Source of the DNA: Nibrella saemangeumensis
Lineage (GTDB): Bacteria > Bacteroidota > Bacteroidia > Cytophagales > Spirosomataceae
DNA length: 64,000 bases
Direction of reading: 5' to 3'
Assembly: GCF_039541915.1 (NCBI RefSeq)
Contig: NZ_BAABHD010000029.1
Span: 248,001-312,000 of the forward strand
Shown here: piece after piece, positions 25,740 to 33,635 of the stretch
Layout of the letters: each line of letters starts with the position of its first letter
Position numbering within the stretch: the first letter of the stretch is position 1
The notes under the pieces: model-generated
The model's input: only the letters and a program-made list of their open reading frames with translations
Databases searched by the model: none
Told to the model about the DNA's origin: nothing
Position numbers and translations under genes: made by a program

Positions 25740-25768
25740 GTTGATATATCAACCGTTGATATGTCCAC
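25740..25768. promoter_or_regulatory. double MarR-type operator ahead of the efflux operon
   Basis: GTTGATATATCAAC (25740-25753) is a perfect 14-base palindrome. A second, degenerate copy GTTGATATGTCCAC follows one base later (25755-25768). The tolC-like gene starts at 25792. Confidence 0.72.
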
Positions 25769-25791
25769 TTTTAACTTGAGTAAGCACAATA

Positions 25792-27120
25792 ATGAAAAAG
25801 CTAATCACACTGAGTATTCTGTTAGCCGGGATCCTGCCCTTTCAGAGTTCAGCGCAGCAGCCGCTGAGTCTGAAGCAGGCCATTGACTATGGGCTTCAGC
25901 ATTTTGGCACCGTACGCATTGCGCAGAACCAGACCGAAATTGCCCGCCAGCAGGGACGCGAAGCCGTAGCCGGTTATCTGCCGCAGGTAACGGGTTCCGG
26001 AACAGTTGACGACAACATTAAACTTCAATCGACCCTGCTGCCCGCCGGTGTATTTGGTCCTGAACCACGGCGCGTTGCTTTTGGCTCAAAATATCAGACC
26101 ACCGCATCGGCCCAGGCCGACCAGGTGATTTATGACAAATCGCTGCTGATTGGCATTAAGGCGAATAAGCCGAACCAGCAGCGGGCAGAGCTGAACGAAC
26201 TTCAAACCAAAGAAGAGGTCATTTACAACATCGCCAGCAACTACTACCAGGTATTTGTGGTCCAGCAGCAGATCGGGCTGTTGCGCGATAACCTGGACCG
26301 GACACAGCAGGTTCTCAACATCCTGAAGCTGCAGCGCGACAATGGCGTTATTCAGCAGGTCGATTACGACCGCACGGAGGTAAACATTAACAATACCCGC
26401 TCGCAGTTGACGCTGGCTGAGAACAATCTGAACCTGGCGCTGAACCGACTGAAATTCCAGATGGGTATGCCACTGGAGCAAGCCGTTACGCTAACAGACT
26501 CTACGGTGCTGACCAGATTACCGAATGTAGGTCCGACCCAGTTTGACCCAAAAAATCTGACGGCAGTCCGGCTATCGGATACCGACATTGCCCTGCAGCG
26601 GCTGAACCTGGAGAGCATCAAAGCCGGCTACCTGCCGCGACTGAGTGCATATGCCCGCTACGGTACACTGACCCTAGGCAACGAATTTATTCCTTCACTG
26701 AGCAAGTTTACCGGTTTCGGTTCGGTGGGTCTGCGCTTATCGGTGCCCATCTTCGACGGCTTCCGGCGCGATGCGCAGATCCGGCGCACGCAGCTGAACG
26801 TGCAAACGCTGGAAGAACAGCAGAAACTAAATGTGTCATCGTACCAGCTTCAGTTCAACAACGCCCAGTCGCAGATACAGCGGTCTCAGTTAAGCGTGCA
26901 GAACGACGAGCGTACCGTGCAATTGGCGCGTAAGGTATACGACATAACAACGCTCCAGTACCGGCAGGGCACCAAGCCGCTGACCGACCTGATCAATGCC
27001 GAAAACTCATACCGCGAGGCACAGACGAATTACGTCAATTCGCTGATCAACTTTTACCAGGCCCGGTTAGACCTCGAACAGTCGCAGGGCACCTTAACAA
27101 ATTTCTTTAACCAACTATAA
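25792..27120 (+). CDS. TolC family outer membrane efflux protein
   Basis: A 442-residue outer-membrane channel for an RND pump. A signal peptide ends at QSSAQQ (about residue 22). Two repeats of long coiled-coil helices surround short beta segments, as in TolC: LKQAIDYGLQHFGTVRIAQNQ starts the first, and LRLSVPIFDGFRRDAQIRR with RQGTKPLTDLINAENSYREAQ belongs to the second. First gene of the tolC-mfp-rnd operon; the adaptor starts 17 bases downstream. Confidence 0.93.
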   Translation: MKKLITLSILLAGILPFQSSAQQPLSLKQAIDYGLQHFGTVRIAQNQTEIARQQGREAVAGYLPQVTGSGTVDDNIKLQSTLLPAGVFGPEPRRVAFGSKYQTTASAQADQVIYDKSLLIGIKANKPNQQRAELNELQTKEEVIYNIASNYYQVFVVQQQIGLLRDNLDRTQQVLNILKLQRDNGVIQQVDYDRTEVNINNTRSQLTLAENNLNLALNRLKFQMGMPLEQAVTLTDSTVLTRLPNVGPTQFDPKNLTAVRLSDTDIALQRLNLESIKAGYLPRLSAYARYGTLTLGNEFIPSLSKFTGFGSVGLRLSVPIFDGFRRDAQIRRTQLNVQTLEEQQKLNVSSYQLQFNNAQSQIQRSQLSVQNDERTVQLARKVYDITTLQYRQGTKPLTDLINAENSYREAQTNYVNSLINFYQARLDLEQSQGTLTNFFNQL

Positions 27121-27137
27121 GCATACACCCAAAGATT

Positions 27138-28193
27138 ATGAAAAAGACAGCCCTTATCGTGATCGTGTCTGTACTGGCCATCGTCTCGTTAATCGGTTTT
27201 CGACTGGCTTCCAACAAGAAGAAGATTGATGAGAAGAACCAGCTACCAACCAGCACGAATGTAACCATTCCCGTAACGGTGGCTCAGGTTGAGACCGGTA
27301 CCGTTACGCAGCAGTTGGTAAAGACCGGTAACCTGATTCCGTTCAGAGAAGCTGATATTATGGCTACGGCTCCGGGTAAAGTGACCCGCGTCAATTTTGA
27401 TCTCGGCTCTACGGTGCGTCAGGGCATGACCCTGGTGCAGGTAGATAACCGGCTCAAAGAGTTGTCGCTGGAGGCCACCAACCTGAGCATTGATAAACTG
27501 AAGAAAGACGTCGACCGCTACAACAACCTGCTGGCTGGCAATGCCGCTACGGAAGTGCAGGTGAACGATATTAAGTATAACTACGAGAATGCGCAGAACC
27601 AGGCCGAGCAGATCAAGAAGCAGATTCAGGATGCAACGGTGAAAGCCCCCATCAATGGACAGGTTGTGAAGCGTACCGTTGAAGTCGGTGAGTTTGTCAA
27701 CACGGGTACCGTGATCGGCTCCATTGTTGATATTTCCCGCCTGAAAGTAGAAGTGCTCGTCAACGAAAAAGACGTATATGAACTGCGCAAAGGACAGTCG
27801 GTAAAGGTTGCGGCCGATGTATTTCCGGGCAAGACCTTCAATGGACAGATCACGTTTATTTCTCCGCAGGGTAATGCCGAACACAATTACCCGGTTGAGA
27901 TTACGCTGAATAATGGTAACCTGCTGAAAGCCGGTACCTACGTGAATGTTGACTTTTCAAAGACATCCAACGAGAAAGCCCTGCAGATTCCGCGTTCGGC
28001 GCTGGTCGAGAGCGTGAAGAACCCCTACGTGTACGTAGTTGACGGTAATGTAGCAAAGCAGCGTCCGATCAAAATCGGTCGCGAGTTCGGCGACTCCATT
28101 GAAGTTCTAAGCGGCCTTACCGCCGGTGAGCAGGTAATTACCACCGGCCAGATCAACCTGACCGACGGTGCCCAAGTACAAATCACAAAATAA
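27138..28193 (+). CDS. efflux RND transporter periplasmic adaptor subunit
   Basis: A 351-residue membrane-fusion protein linking the inner-membrane pump to the TolC-like channel. Seen: an N-terminal membrane anchor (MKKTALIVIVSVLAIVSLIGF), two lipoyl half-motifs (ATAPGKVTRVNFDLGSTVRQG and VKAPINGQVVKRTVEVGEFV), an alpha-hairpin between them (about 105-150), and the beta-barrel and membrane-proximal domains (VEVLVNEKDVYELRKG, GLTAGEQVITTGQINL). It has no lipobox. Length is normal. Confidence 0.94.
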   Translation: MKKTALIVIVSVLAIVSLIGFRLASNKKKIDEKNQLPTSTNVTIPVTVAQVETGTVTQQLVKTGNLIPFREADIMATAPGKVTRVNFDLGSTVRQGMTLVQVDNRLKELSLEATNLSIDKLKKDVDRYNNLLAGNAATEVQVNDIKYNYENAQNQAEQIKKQIQDATVKAPINGQVVKRTVEVGEFVNTGTVIGSIVDISRLKVEVLVNEKDVYELRKGQSVKVAADVFPGKTFNGQITFISPQGNAEHNYPVEITLNNGNLLKAGTYVNVDFSKTSNEKALQIPRSALVESVKNPYVYVVDGNVAKQRPIKIGREFGDSIEVLSGLTAGEQVITTGQINLTDGAQVQITK

Positions 28194-28205
28194 ATAGCGA
28201 AAGTC

Positions 28206-28272
28206 TGAAAGAGCGAATGAGTGAATTGTTCACGATTTCACCCGCTCACTCTTTCCCTCATTCGCTCTTTCA
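28206..28272. repeat. word-repeat inverted repeat in the mfp-rnd gap
   Basis: TGAAAGAGCGAATGAG (28206-28221) is perfectly complementary to CTCATTCGCTCTTTCA (28257-28272), with words GAGTGAAT and CGCTCACTCTTTC in the loop. It ends 11 bases before the rnd start at 28284. The longer frame starting at 28221 would translate it. Confidence 0.78.
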
Positions 28273-28283
28273 CTAATAAAGAA

Positions 28284-31200
28284 ATGTCAATTACCGAACT
28301 ATCCATAAAACGACCGCTGCTGGTGACGACGATCTTCACCGTGCTGGTCCTGTTTGGGGTGGTCAGCTATAAGCAGTTGTCTTATAACCTACTCCCCAAG
28401 TTCGAAGCTAACGTGATCAGCATCGCTACCGTATACCGGGGGGCGTCGGCGGATGAGGTTGAAACCAACGTCACCAAGCGGATTGAAGATGCCGTGTCGG
28501 CGCTGGAGGGGCTGGATCGTATCCAGTCTACCTCGCAGGAAAGCGCATCGATCATTATCATTCAATTGAAAAACGGGATAGATGTGACCAAGGCGCAGCA
28601 GGATGCCCAGCGTAAAATCGACCAGATTGCCAACCTGCTACCCGATGAGGCCGACCGACCGATTCTGAACAAGTTCTCGACCGATGAACTGCCGGTTTTA
28701 CGGATGGGCGTAACGGCAAATCTGTCACCTACTCAACTGTATGATCTGCTTGACGATAAGTTGAAGCCTCAACTGGCAAACGTGGCCGGTGTCGGTCAGG
28801 TTAACGTTATTGGTGGTACCGTGCGGCAAATTCAGGTAAACGTTGATCAGGAAAAACTCCGGGCCTACGGCTTGTCGATCGGCCAGGTATCACAGGCGAT
28901 TAACAGCGCTAATACCAGCTACCCGGCCGGCCAGCTTGAAACGCGGGAGTCTCAGTACTCGATTCGTTTTGATGCGTCGGTGGAGACGCTGAACCGGATG
29001 CGGCAGCTGATTGTAGCCCGGCGGACCAGTGGGGCTCAGATTCTGCTAAGCGATGTAGCCGAAGTAGTGGATGCCACGGCTAAGCCGACGGCCATTAACC
29101 ACATCAACGGTAAGCCGTCGGTGGGTGTGCAGATCCAGAAGCAGTCGGACGCCAATGCCGTGGAAGTCAGTAAACTGGTGCGGGAGCGGATTGCTGCGCT
29201 GGAGAAGCAGTATGCGTCAACCGGCCTGAATTTCAACATTGCCGCCGACCAGTCAACTTATACCCTGGCGTCCGCCAATGCGGTAGTTGATGACCTGTTC
29301 CTGGCTGTTTTGATTGTATCCGTGGTCATGCTGCTGTTCCTGCATAGCTTCCGGTCTTCGCTGTTTGTCCTGGTGGCGCTACCGTCTTCGATGCTGCCGA
29401 CATTCGTGCTGATGAACCTGGCCGGCTTCTCGCTCAACCTGATGACGCTGATGGCTTTGTCGCTGGTGGTGGGTATCCTGGTCGACGACTCCATTGTGGT
29501 GCTGGAAAACATCAACCGGCACCTGGAGATGGGCAAAGACAAGCGAACAGCCGCGCTGGAAGGCCGGAACGAGATTGGCTTTACCGCCCTCGCGATCACG
29601 CTGGTGGACGTAGTGGTATTCGTACCGCTGGCCTTGACCGGCGGTCTGATTGGCAATATCCTGCGGGAGTTCTCCCTAGTGGTGGTATTCTCGACGCTGA
29701 TGAGCTTGCTGGTATCGTTTACCCTGACGCCCCTGCTGGTATCGCGTTTCGGTAAGCTGGAAGTGCTGAATTCGAACTCGCTGTGGGGTAAGCTGAACAT
29801 TGGCTTTGAAAATATGCTGACCCGGTTGAGTGAAGCCTACGGACGTAGCCTGAGTGTCATCTTACGACGTAAGCGGTGGGTATTCCTGGGTATATTAGCC
29901 TTGCTGGTTGGCTCCATTGCCCTGGTACCGGCGGGTTTCATCGGCGCAGCCTTTATGCCGCAGAGTGATCAGGGAGAAATGAACGTGCAGTTGGAACTAG
30001 CCCCAACGGCATCGATCAACCAGACGAACTCAGTAGCGCAACGGGCCGAGCAGCTCATTATGAAGCACCCGGAGGTAACCAATGTCTTTACCAACGTTGG
30101 CTATACCAGCAGCGGTATCGCTACCTCGTCCAACAGCAACATTGCCGACCTGAACGTAAAGCTGGTCGACAAAAAGCAGCGGAAAATCTCGACCGAAGAG
30201 TTTGGCCAGCTGCTTAAGAAAGAAGTGGCGCAGATTCCGGGGGTGAAGGTAAGCGTTGCTCCGGTGGGTATTGTGGGCGCTCAGCAGGCTCCCATCATGA
30301 TTGCCGTAAAAGGAACCGATCTGGCGAGCATTCGCAAGGCAGCCGCGCAGGTGATGGAGGTTACCAAGGCAACACCAGGTACGCAGGACGTGAAGTATTC
30401 GGTTAAAGATCCGAAGCCAGAAGTGACCGTCAACCTCAACCGCGAGCGTATGGCCCAACTCGGTATCAATGCCTCGGAAGTCGGGATGGCGTTGCAGAAT
30501 GCTTTCCGGGGTGATGATCGGTCCAAGTTCAAGCAGAACGGCAATGAGTACGACATTCTGATCAGCCTTGACCGCTTTGACCGGACCAACCCTGCTGACA
30601 TTAGCCGCCTGACGTTTGTCAACAACCAGGGCCGCGCGTTCGAACTATCGCAGTTTGCTACCGTCGAGCAAAAAGTTGGCGAGAGTGTACTGGAGCGGAT
30701 TGACCGGTTGTCGTCCATCACGATTAACTCGCAGGTAGTTGGTCGGCCAGTGGGTACGGTTGGTGCCGATATTCAGGCCAAGATGGCCAACGTGCAACTG
30801 CCGGAAGGCGTGACCATTCAGTACCTGGGTCAGTTGCAGCAGCAGTCCGATGCCTTTGGCAGCCTTGGCCTGGCGTTGATTACCGCTATCCTGCTGGTAT
30901 ACTTCATCATGGTGGCCCTGTACGAGAGTGTAGTGTATCCGTTTGTGGTCTTGTTCTCTATTCCGGTCGCGCTGATTGGTGCTTTGCTGGCGCTGGCGCT
31001 GTCGATGGAAAGCCTTACCGTATTTGCCATTGTCGGTATGATTATGCTGCTGGGTCTGGTGGCCAAGAACGCCATCCTGATTGTTGACTTCACCAACCAC
31101 CTGAAAGCCGAAGGCAAGGAGGTAGTCGAAGCATTGATCGAAGCCGGTCGCGAGCGTCTCCGCCCAATCCTGATGACGACCCTGGCGATGGTGTTCGGTA

Positions 31201-31397
31201 TGCTGCCGATTGCCCTGGCGAGTGGTGCCGGTGCCGAAACCAAGAACGGTATGGCGTGGGTAATCATCGGTGGGCTGACCAGTTCCCTGCTGCTGACCCT
31301 GCTGATTGTCCCGTCGATGTACCTGGTTGTCGATACCATTAAGGCAAAGTTCAGCCGGAAGGAGAAATCGACCAAAGCCGAGCTGGTAGAAGCGTAA
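28284..31397 (+). CDS. efflux RND transporter permease (AcrB/MdtB-like)
   Basis: A 1037-residue proton-driven pump of the inner membrane with 12 helices and two large periplasmic loops. The N-terminus MSITELSIKRPLLVTTIFTVLVL is typical of the family. The proton-relay Asp pair is in helix 4 (VVGILVDDSIVVLENINRH), and GMIMLLGLVAKNAILIVDF marks helix 10. The start is set at 28284 because the region from 28221 is the intergenic repeat. Together with the adaptor and TolC-like gene it forms a complete tripartite pump, probably controlled by the adjacent MarR. Substrate is unknown; the hydrophobic/amphiphilic (HAE) subclass is likely. Confidence 0.95.
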   Translation: MSITELSIKRPLLVTTIFTVLVLFGVVSYKQLSYNLLPKFEANVISIATVYRGASADEVETNVTKRIEDAVSALEGLDRIQSTSQESASIIIIQLKNGIDVTKAQQDAQRKIDQIANLLPDEADRPILNKFSTDELPVLRMGVTANLSPTQLYDLLDDKLKPQLANVAGVGQVNVIGGTVRQIQVNVDQEKLRAYGLSIGQVSQAINSANTSYPAGQLETRESQYSIRFDASVETLNRMRQLIVARRTSGAQILLSDVAEVVDATAKPTAINHINGKPSVGVQIQKQSDANAVEVSKLVRERIAALEKQYASTGLNFNIAADQSTYTLASANAVVDDLFLAVLIVSVVMLLFLHSFRSSLFVLVALPSSMLPTFVLMNLAGFSLNLMTLMALSLVVGILVDDSIVVLENINRHLEMGKDKRTAALEGRNEIGFTALAITLVDVVVFVPLALTGGLIGNILREFSLVVVFSTLMSLLVSFTLTPLLVSRFGKLEVLNSNSLWGKLNIGFENMLTRLSEAYGRSLSVILRRKRWVFLGILALLVGSIALVPAGFIGAAFMPQSDQGEMNVQLELAPTASINQTNSVAQRAEQLIMKHPEVTNVFTNVGYTSSGIATSSNSNIADLNVKLVDKKQRKISTEEFGQLLKKEVAQIPGVKVSVAPVGIVGAQQAPIMIAVKGTDLASIRKAAAQVMEVTKATPGTQDVKYSVKDPKPEVTVNLNRERMAQLGINASEVGMALQNAFRGDDRSKFKQNGNEYDILISLDRFDRTNPADISRLTFVNNQGRAFELSQFATVEQKVGESVLERIDRLSSITINSQVVGRPVGTVGADIQAKMANVQLPEGVTIQYLGQLQQQSDAFGSLGLALITAILLVYFIMVALYESVVYPFVVLFSIPVALIGALLALALSMESLTVFAIVGMIMLLGLVAKNAILIVDFTNHLKAEGKEVVEALIEAGRERLRPILMTTLAMVFGMLPIALASGAGAETKNGMAWVIIGGLTSSLLLTLLIVPSMYLVVDTIKAKFSRKEKSTKAELVEA

Positions 31398-31407
31398 CGT
31401 GTGTATC

Positions 31408-31424
31408 GCGGATTTACAATCCGC
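31408..31424. repeat. small palindrome GCGGATT-TAC-AATCCGC
   Basis: A 7-base stem with 3-base loop, downstream of rnd and before the terminator at 31441. A related palindrome pattern with TTTACAATC lies in the hairpin region ahead of cysH. Confidence 0.45.
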
Positions 31425-31440
31425 AACAGCGGAATAGCTA

Positions 31441-31480
31441 AAAAAGCCGTTGCACCTTTTAGCGTGCAACGGCTTTTTTT
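31441..31480. terminator. bidirectional intrinsic terminator between rnd and polyprenyl synthase
   Basis: AAAAAAGCCGTTGCAC (31441-31456) pairs with GTGCAACGGCTTTTTT (31465-31480): perfect 16-base arms with A6 and T6 at the base. It serves both convergent genes. Confidence 0.93.
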
Positions 31481-31488
31481 ATCGGTTG

Positions 31489-32463
31489 CTATTTGCTGCG
31501 TTCAATGGTGTACTGCACCAGTTGTTCCAGCGAGGTGCGGTAAGGGGATTCGGGAAAGCTGTAGAGAATAGTCTGGGCTTCGGTGACGTACTGCTCCATG
31601 GCTGTGGTAGCGTATTCAATACCGCCCGACTGCTTCACAAAAGCAATCACCTCGTTTACTTTCTTTGGGTTCTCGCTCTCGTTTTTGACTATATTAATCA
31701 TCCGGCGTTTTTCCCAATAGCCGGCCTGCCGGAGGGCATAGATGAGCGGCAGTGTCATCTTTTTCTCTTTTATATCAATACCCAGCGGCTTGCCCACTTC
31801 GGCCGTTCCATAATCAAACAAATCGTCTTTGATCTGAAAGGCAATACCTACTTTCTCGCCAAACAACCGGGCTTTTTCAACAACGTCCGGCGTTGCATCG
31901 GCGGAGCGGGCTCCTGCCGCGCAGCAGGCGGAGATGAGCGAGGCCGTTTTCTGGCGGATAATCTCGTAATAAACATCTTCGGTGATATCCAGCCGGCGCG
32001 CTTTTTCAATCTGGAGCAACTCCCCCTCGCTAATTTCCCGCACCGCCCGCGATACGATCTGCAACAATTCATAGTCGCCGTTATCGACCGATAGCAACAA
32101 ACCCCGCGACAGGAGGTAGTCACCCACCAGCACCGCAATTTTGTTCTTCCAGAGGGCGTTTATAGAGAAAAATCCCCGGCGGTAATTGGAGTCATCCACC
32201 ACATCGTCGTGGACGAGCGTAGCTGTATGTAACAACTCTATGAGGGCGGCCCCGCGGTAGGTTGACTCGGTAATGGGACCGCAGACACCCGCCGTCAGAA
32301 AGACAAACATCGGTCGGAGCTGTTTGCCTTTCCGTTTCACGATGTAGTTCATGATCTGATCCAGCAGCATCACCTCACTTTTCATCAAATCCCGAAATTT
32401 CTGCTCAAAAAGCGTCATTTCGGTGGCAATGGGAGCTTGTATAGCAGCGACGGTCAGAGCCAT
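31489..32463 (-). CDS. polyprenyl diphosphate synthase (long-chain, trans type)
   Basis: A 324-residue isoprenyl synthase that elongates farnesyl-type precursors with IPP, probably to the menaquinone side chain. The first aspartate-rich motif is in LVHDDVVDDSNYRRG and the second in QIKDDLFDYG; GKQLRPMFVFL and MRRINIV-like lysine/arginine positions are also present. Upstream of the first motif the residues are small, which fits a long-chain product, but chain length is a guess. A -7-like box TAGTTTTG (32487-32480) lies about 20 bases upstream of the start. Confidence 0.93.
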   Translation of the reverse strand: MALTVAAIQAPIATEMTLFEQKFRDLMKSEVMLLDQIMNYIVKRKGKQLRPMFVFLTAGVCGPITESTYRGAALIELLHTATLVHDDVVDDSNYRRGFFSINALWKNKIAVLVGDYLLSRGLLLSVDNGDYELLQIVSRAVREISEGELLQIEKARRLDITEDVYYEIIRQKTASLISACCAAGARSADATPDVVEKARLFGEKVGIAFQIKDDLFDYGTAEVGKPLGIDIKEKKMTLPLIYALRQAGYWEKRRMINIVKNESENPKKVNEVIAFVKQSGGIEYATTAMEQYVTEAQTILYSFPESPYRTSLEQLVQYTIERSK

Positions 32464-32479
32464 TCAACGGGGGTTATTG

Positions 32480-32487
32480 CAAAACTA
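32480..32487 (-). promoter_or_regulatory. candidate -7 box of the polyprenyl synthase gene
   Basis: TAGTTTTG on the minus strand fits TAnnTTTG, 17-24 bases before the ATG at 32463. No TTG is found at the expected -33 position, so support is partial. Confidence 0.4.
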
Positions 32488-32638
32488 CGGCAAGTATAGT
32501 AAGGAAATGTGGGAGGGCCAAAGCGGTACCGTTCGTTAAATCTCCTGCAGCCTAATTTGTTAAATAGGATTATTTGAACAATATTCCTGACATAGAAGTA
32601 TTTCTAAGTAAAAATACCAACCTGAAAATAGTAAAGAT

Positions 32639-33556
32639 ATGAAAGCCCTGGTACTCGGTGGAGGTTCGTTGAAAGGTGCGTTTCAGGCAGGTGCTGTCAT
32701 GGCGGTACTCGAAGCAGGGTACGAACCCGATGCGGTGTACGGAATTTCCGTCGGCAGCCTCAATGCTACGTTTTTAGCGTACGAAGCAGCCAAGCAATAC
32801 AAAGAAACCCGCTATGTTAACTGGCCTAAGGCAGGTCGGCATCTTCTCGAATTCTGGATTCGCAACATCACCCGTCCGCAGGACATCGCTACCATCCGGT
32901 CGCGGTTCCGCACGGGGTTCAATACGCTCATGAGCCGGTTCGACGGCTTTCTGGATAACGCGCCTATTCGGAACCTGATCACCAACCATGTTGATATGGA
33001 GGTGCTTCGGAATGGCCCGGTTAAGATAAAAGTTGGTGCCGTTGACGTGGTTGGTGGCGATATTATCTACGCCGATGCAAACGACCCGAACTTTATGGAG
33101 TTCGTATACGCCAGCAGCTCGCTGCCGTTTCTGATGCCGGGCGTACACATTGGCGGTGATACCAAAAAACTGTTTATGGACGGGGGCCTTCGGGAGGTAG
33201 CCCCACTGCGCGTGGCAATTGAAGACAGTGCCAGTGAGATCGTTTGCGTGACCTGTCAGTCGCGCCGGATCTATAACGAAAAGTTTAACTGCAGGAATCT
33301 GCTGAACCTGATGGACCGGGTAAAAGATATCACCGTTAACCAGATCGTCAACAACGACATCTCCTGGGCCGAGCGTTTTGCGGAGCGGGAACGGATGCAC
33401 GGCCGCGACATGCGCCTGACGGTGGTCCGACCTACCGAACCGCTTTCGCTGAACCTGCTGCGCTTTACCTCCCAGGACATCGGCGACCTGATTGTAAAAG
33501 GGTACCAGGCCGCCACAGACGTGCTGCGGGCCGAGGAGCTGAAAATGCGGGCCTGA
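32639..33556 (+). CDS. patatin-like phospholipase
   Basis: A 305-residue lipid acyl hydrolase with a Ser-Asp dyad. The oxyanion loop is VLGGGSLKGAFQAG, the nucleophile motif is GISVGS (about residue 42), and the catalytic Asp is in MDGGLREVAP. No signal peptide, so cytoplasmic or peripheral membrane. The stop codon (33554-33556) lies at the edge of a dispersed intergenic repeat that is shared with 43721-43746, so the C-terminus may have been reset by the repeat. Confidence 0.9.
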   Translation: MKALVLGGGSLKGAFQAGAVMAVLEAGYEPDAVYGISVGSLNATFLAYEAAKQYKETRYVNWPKAGRHLLEFWIRNITRPQDIATIRSRFRTGFNTLMSRFDGFLDNAPIRNLITNHVDMEVLRNGPVKIKVGAVDVVGGDIIYADANDPNFMEFVYASSSLPFLMPGVHIGGDTKKLFMDGGLREVAPLRVAIEDSASEIVCVTCQSRRIYNEKFNCRNLLNLMDRVKDITVNQIVNNDISWAERFAERERMHGRDMRLTVVRPTEPLSLNLLRFTSQDIGDLIVKGYQAATDVLRAEELKMRA

Positions 33557-33580
33557 TCCCTCCTTTGTCGGGATGACAAA
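33555..33580. repeat. dispersed GTCATCCCGACAAAGGA-type repeat, copy 1
   Basis: 26 bases identical to 43721-43746 (reads TTTGTCATCCCGACAAAGGA on the minus strand). The first two bases belong to the patatin stop codon. Confidence 0.75.
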
Positions 33581-33583
33581 CAG

Positions 33584-33620
33584 AAAGCCCCCGCCGGATT
33601 GCTCCGGCGGGGGCTTTTGC
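33584..33620. terminator. bidirectional intrinsic terminator after the patatin gene
   Basis: Perfect 15-base arms (33584-33598 and 33603-33617), core GCCCCCGCCGGA/TCCGGCGGGGGC, 4-base loop, T4 on the plus strand. It separates the convergent patatin and Oar-like receptor genes. Confidence 0.92.
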
Positions 33621-33635
33621 TGTTAAATCAACCGA

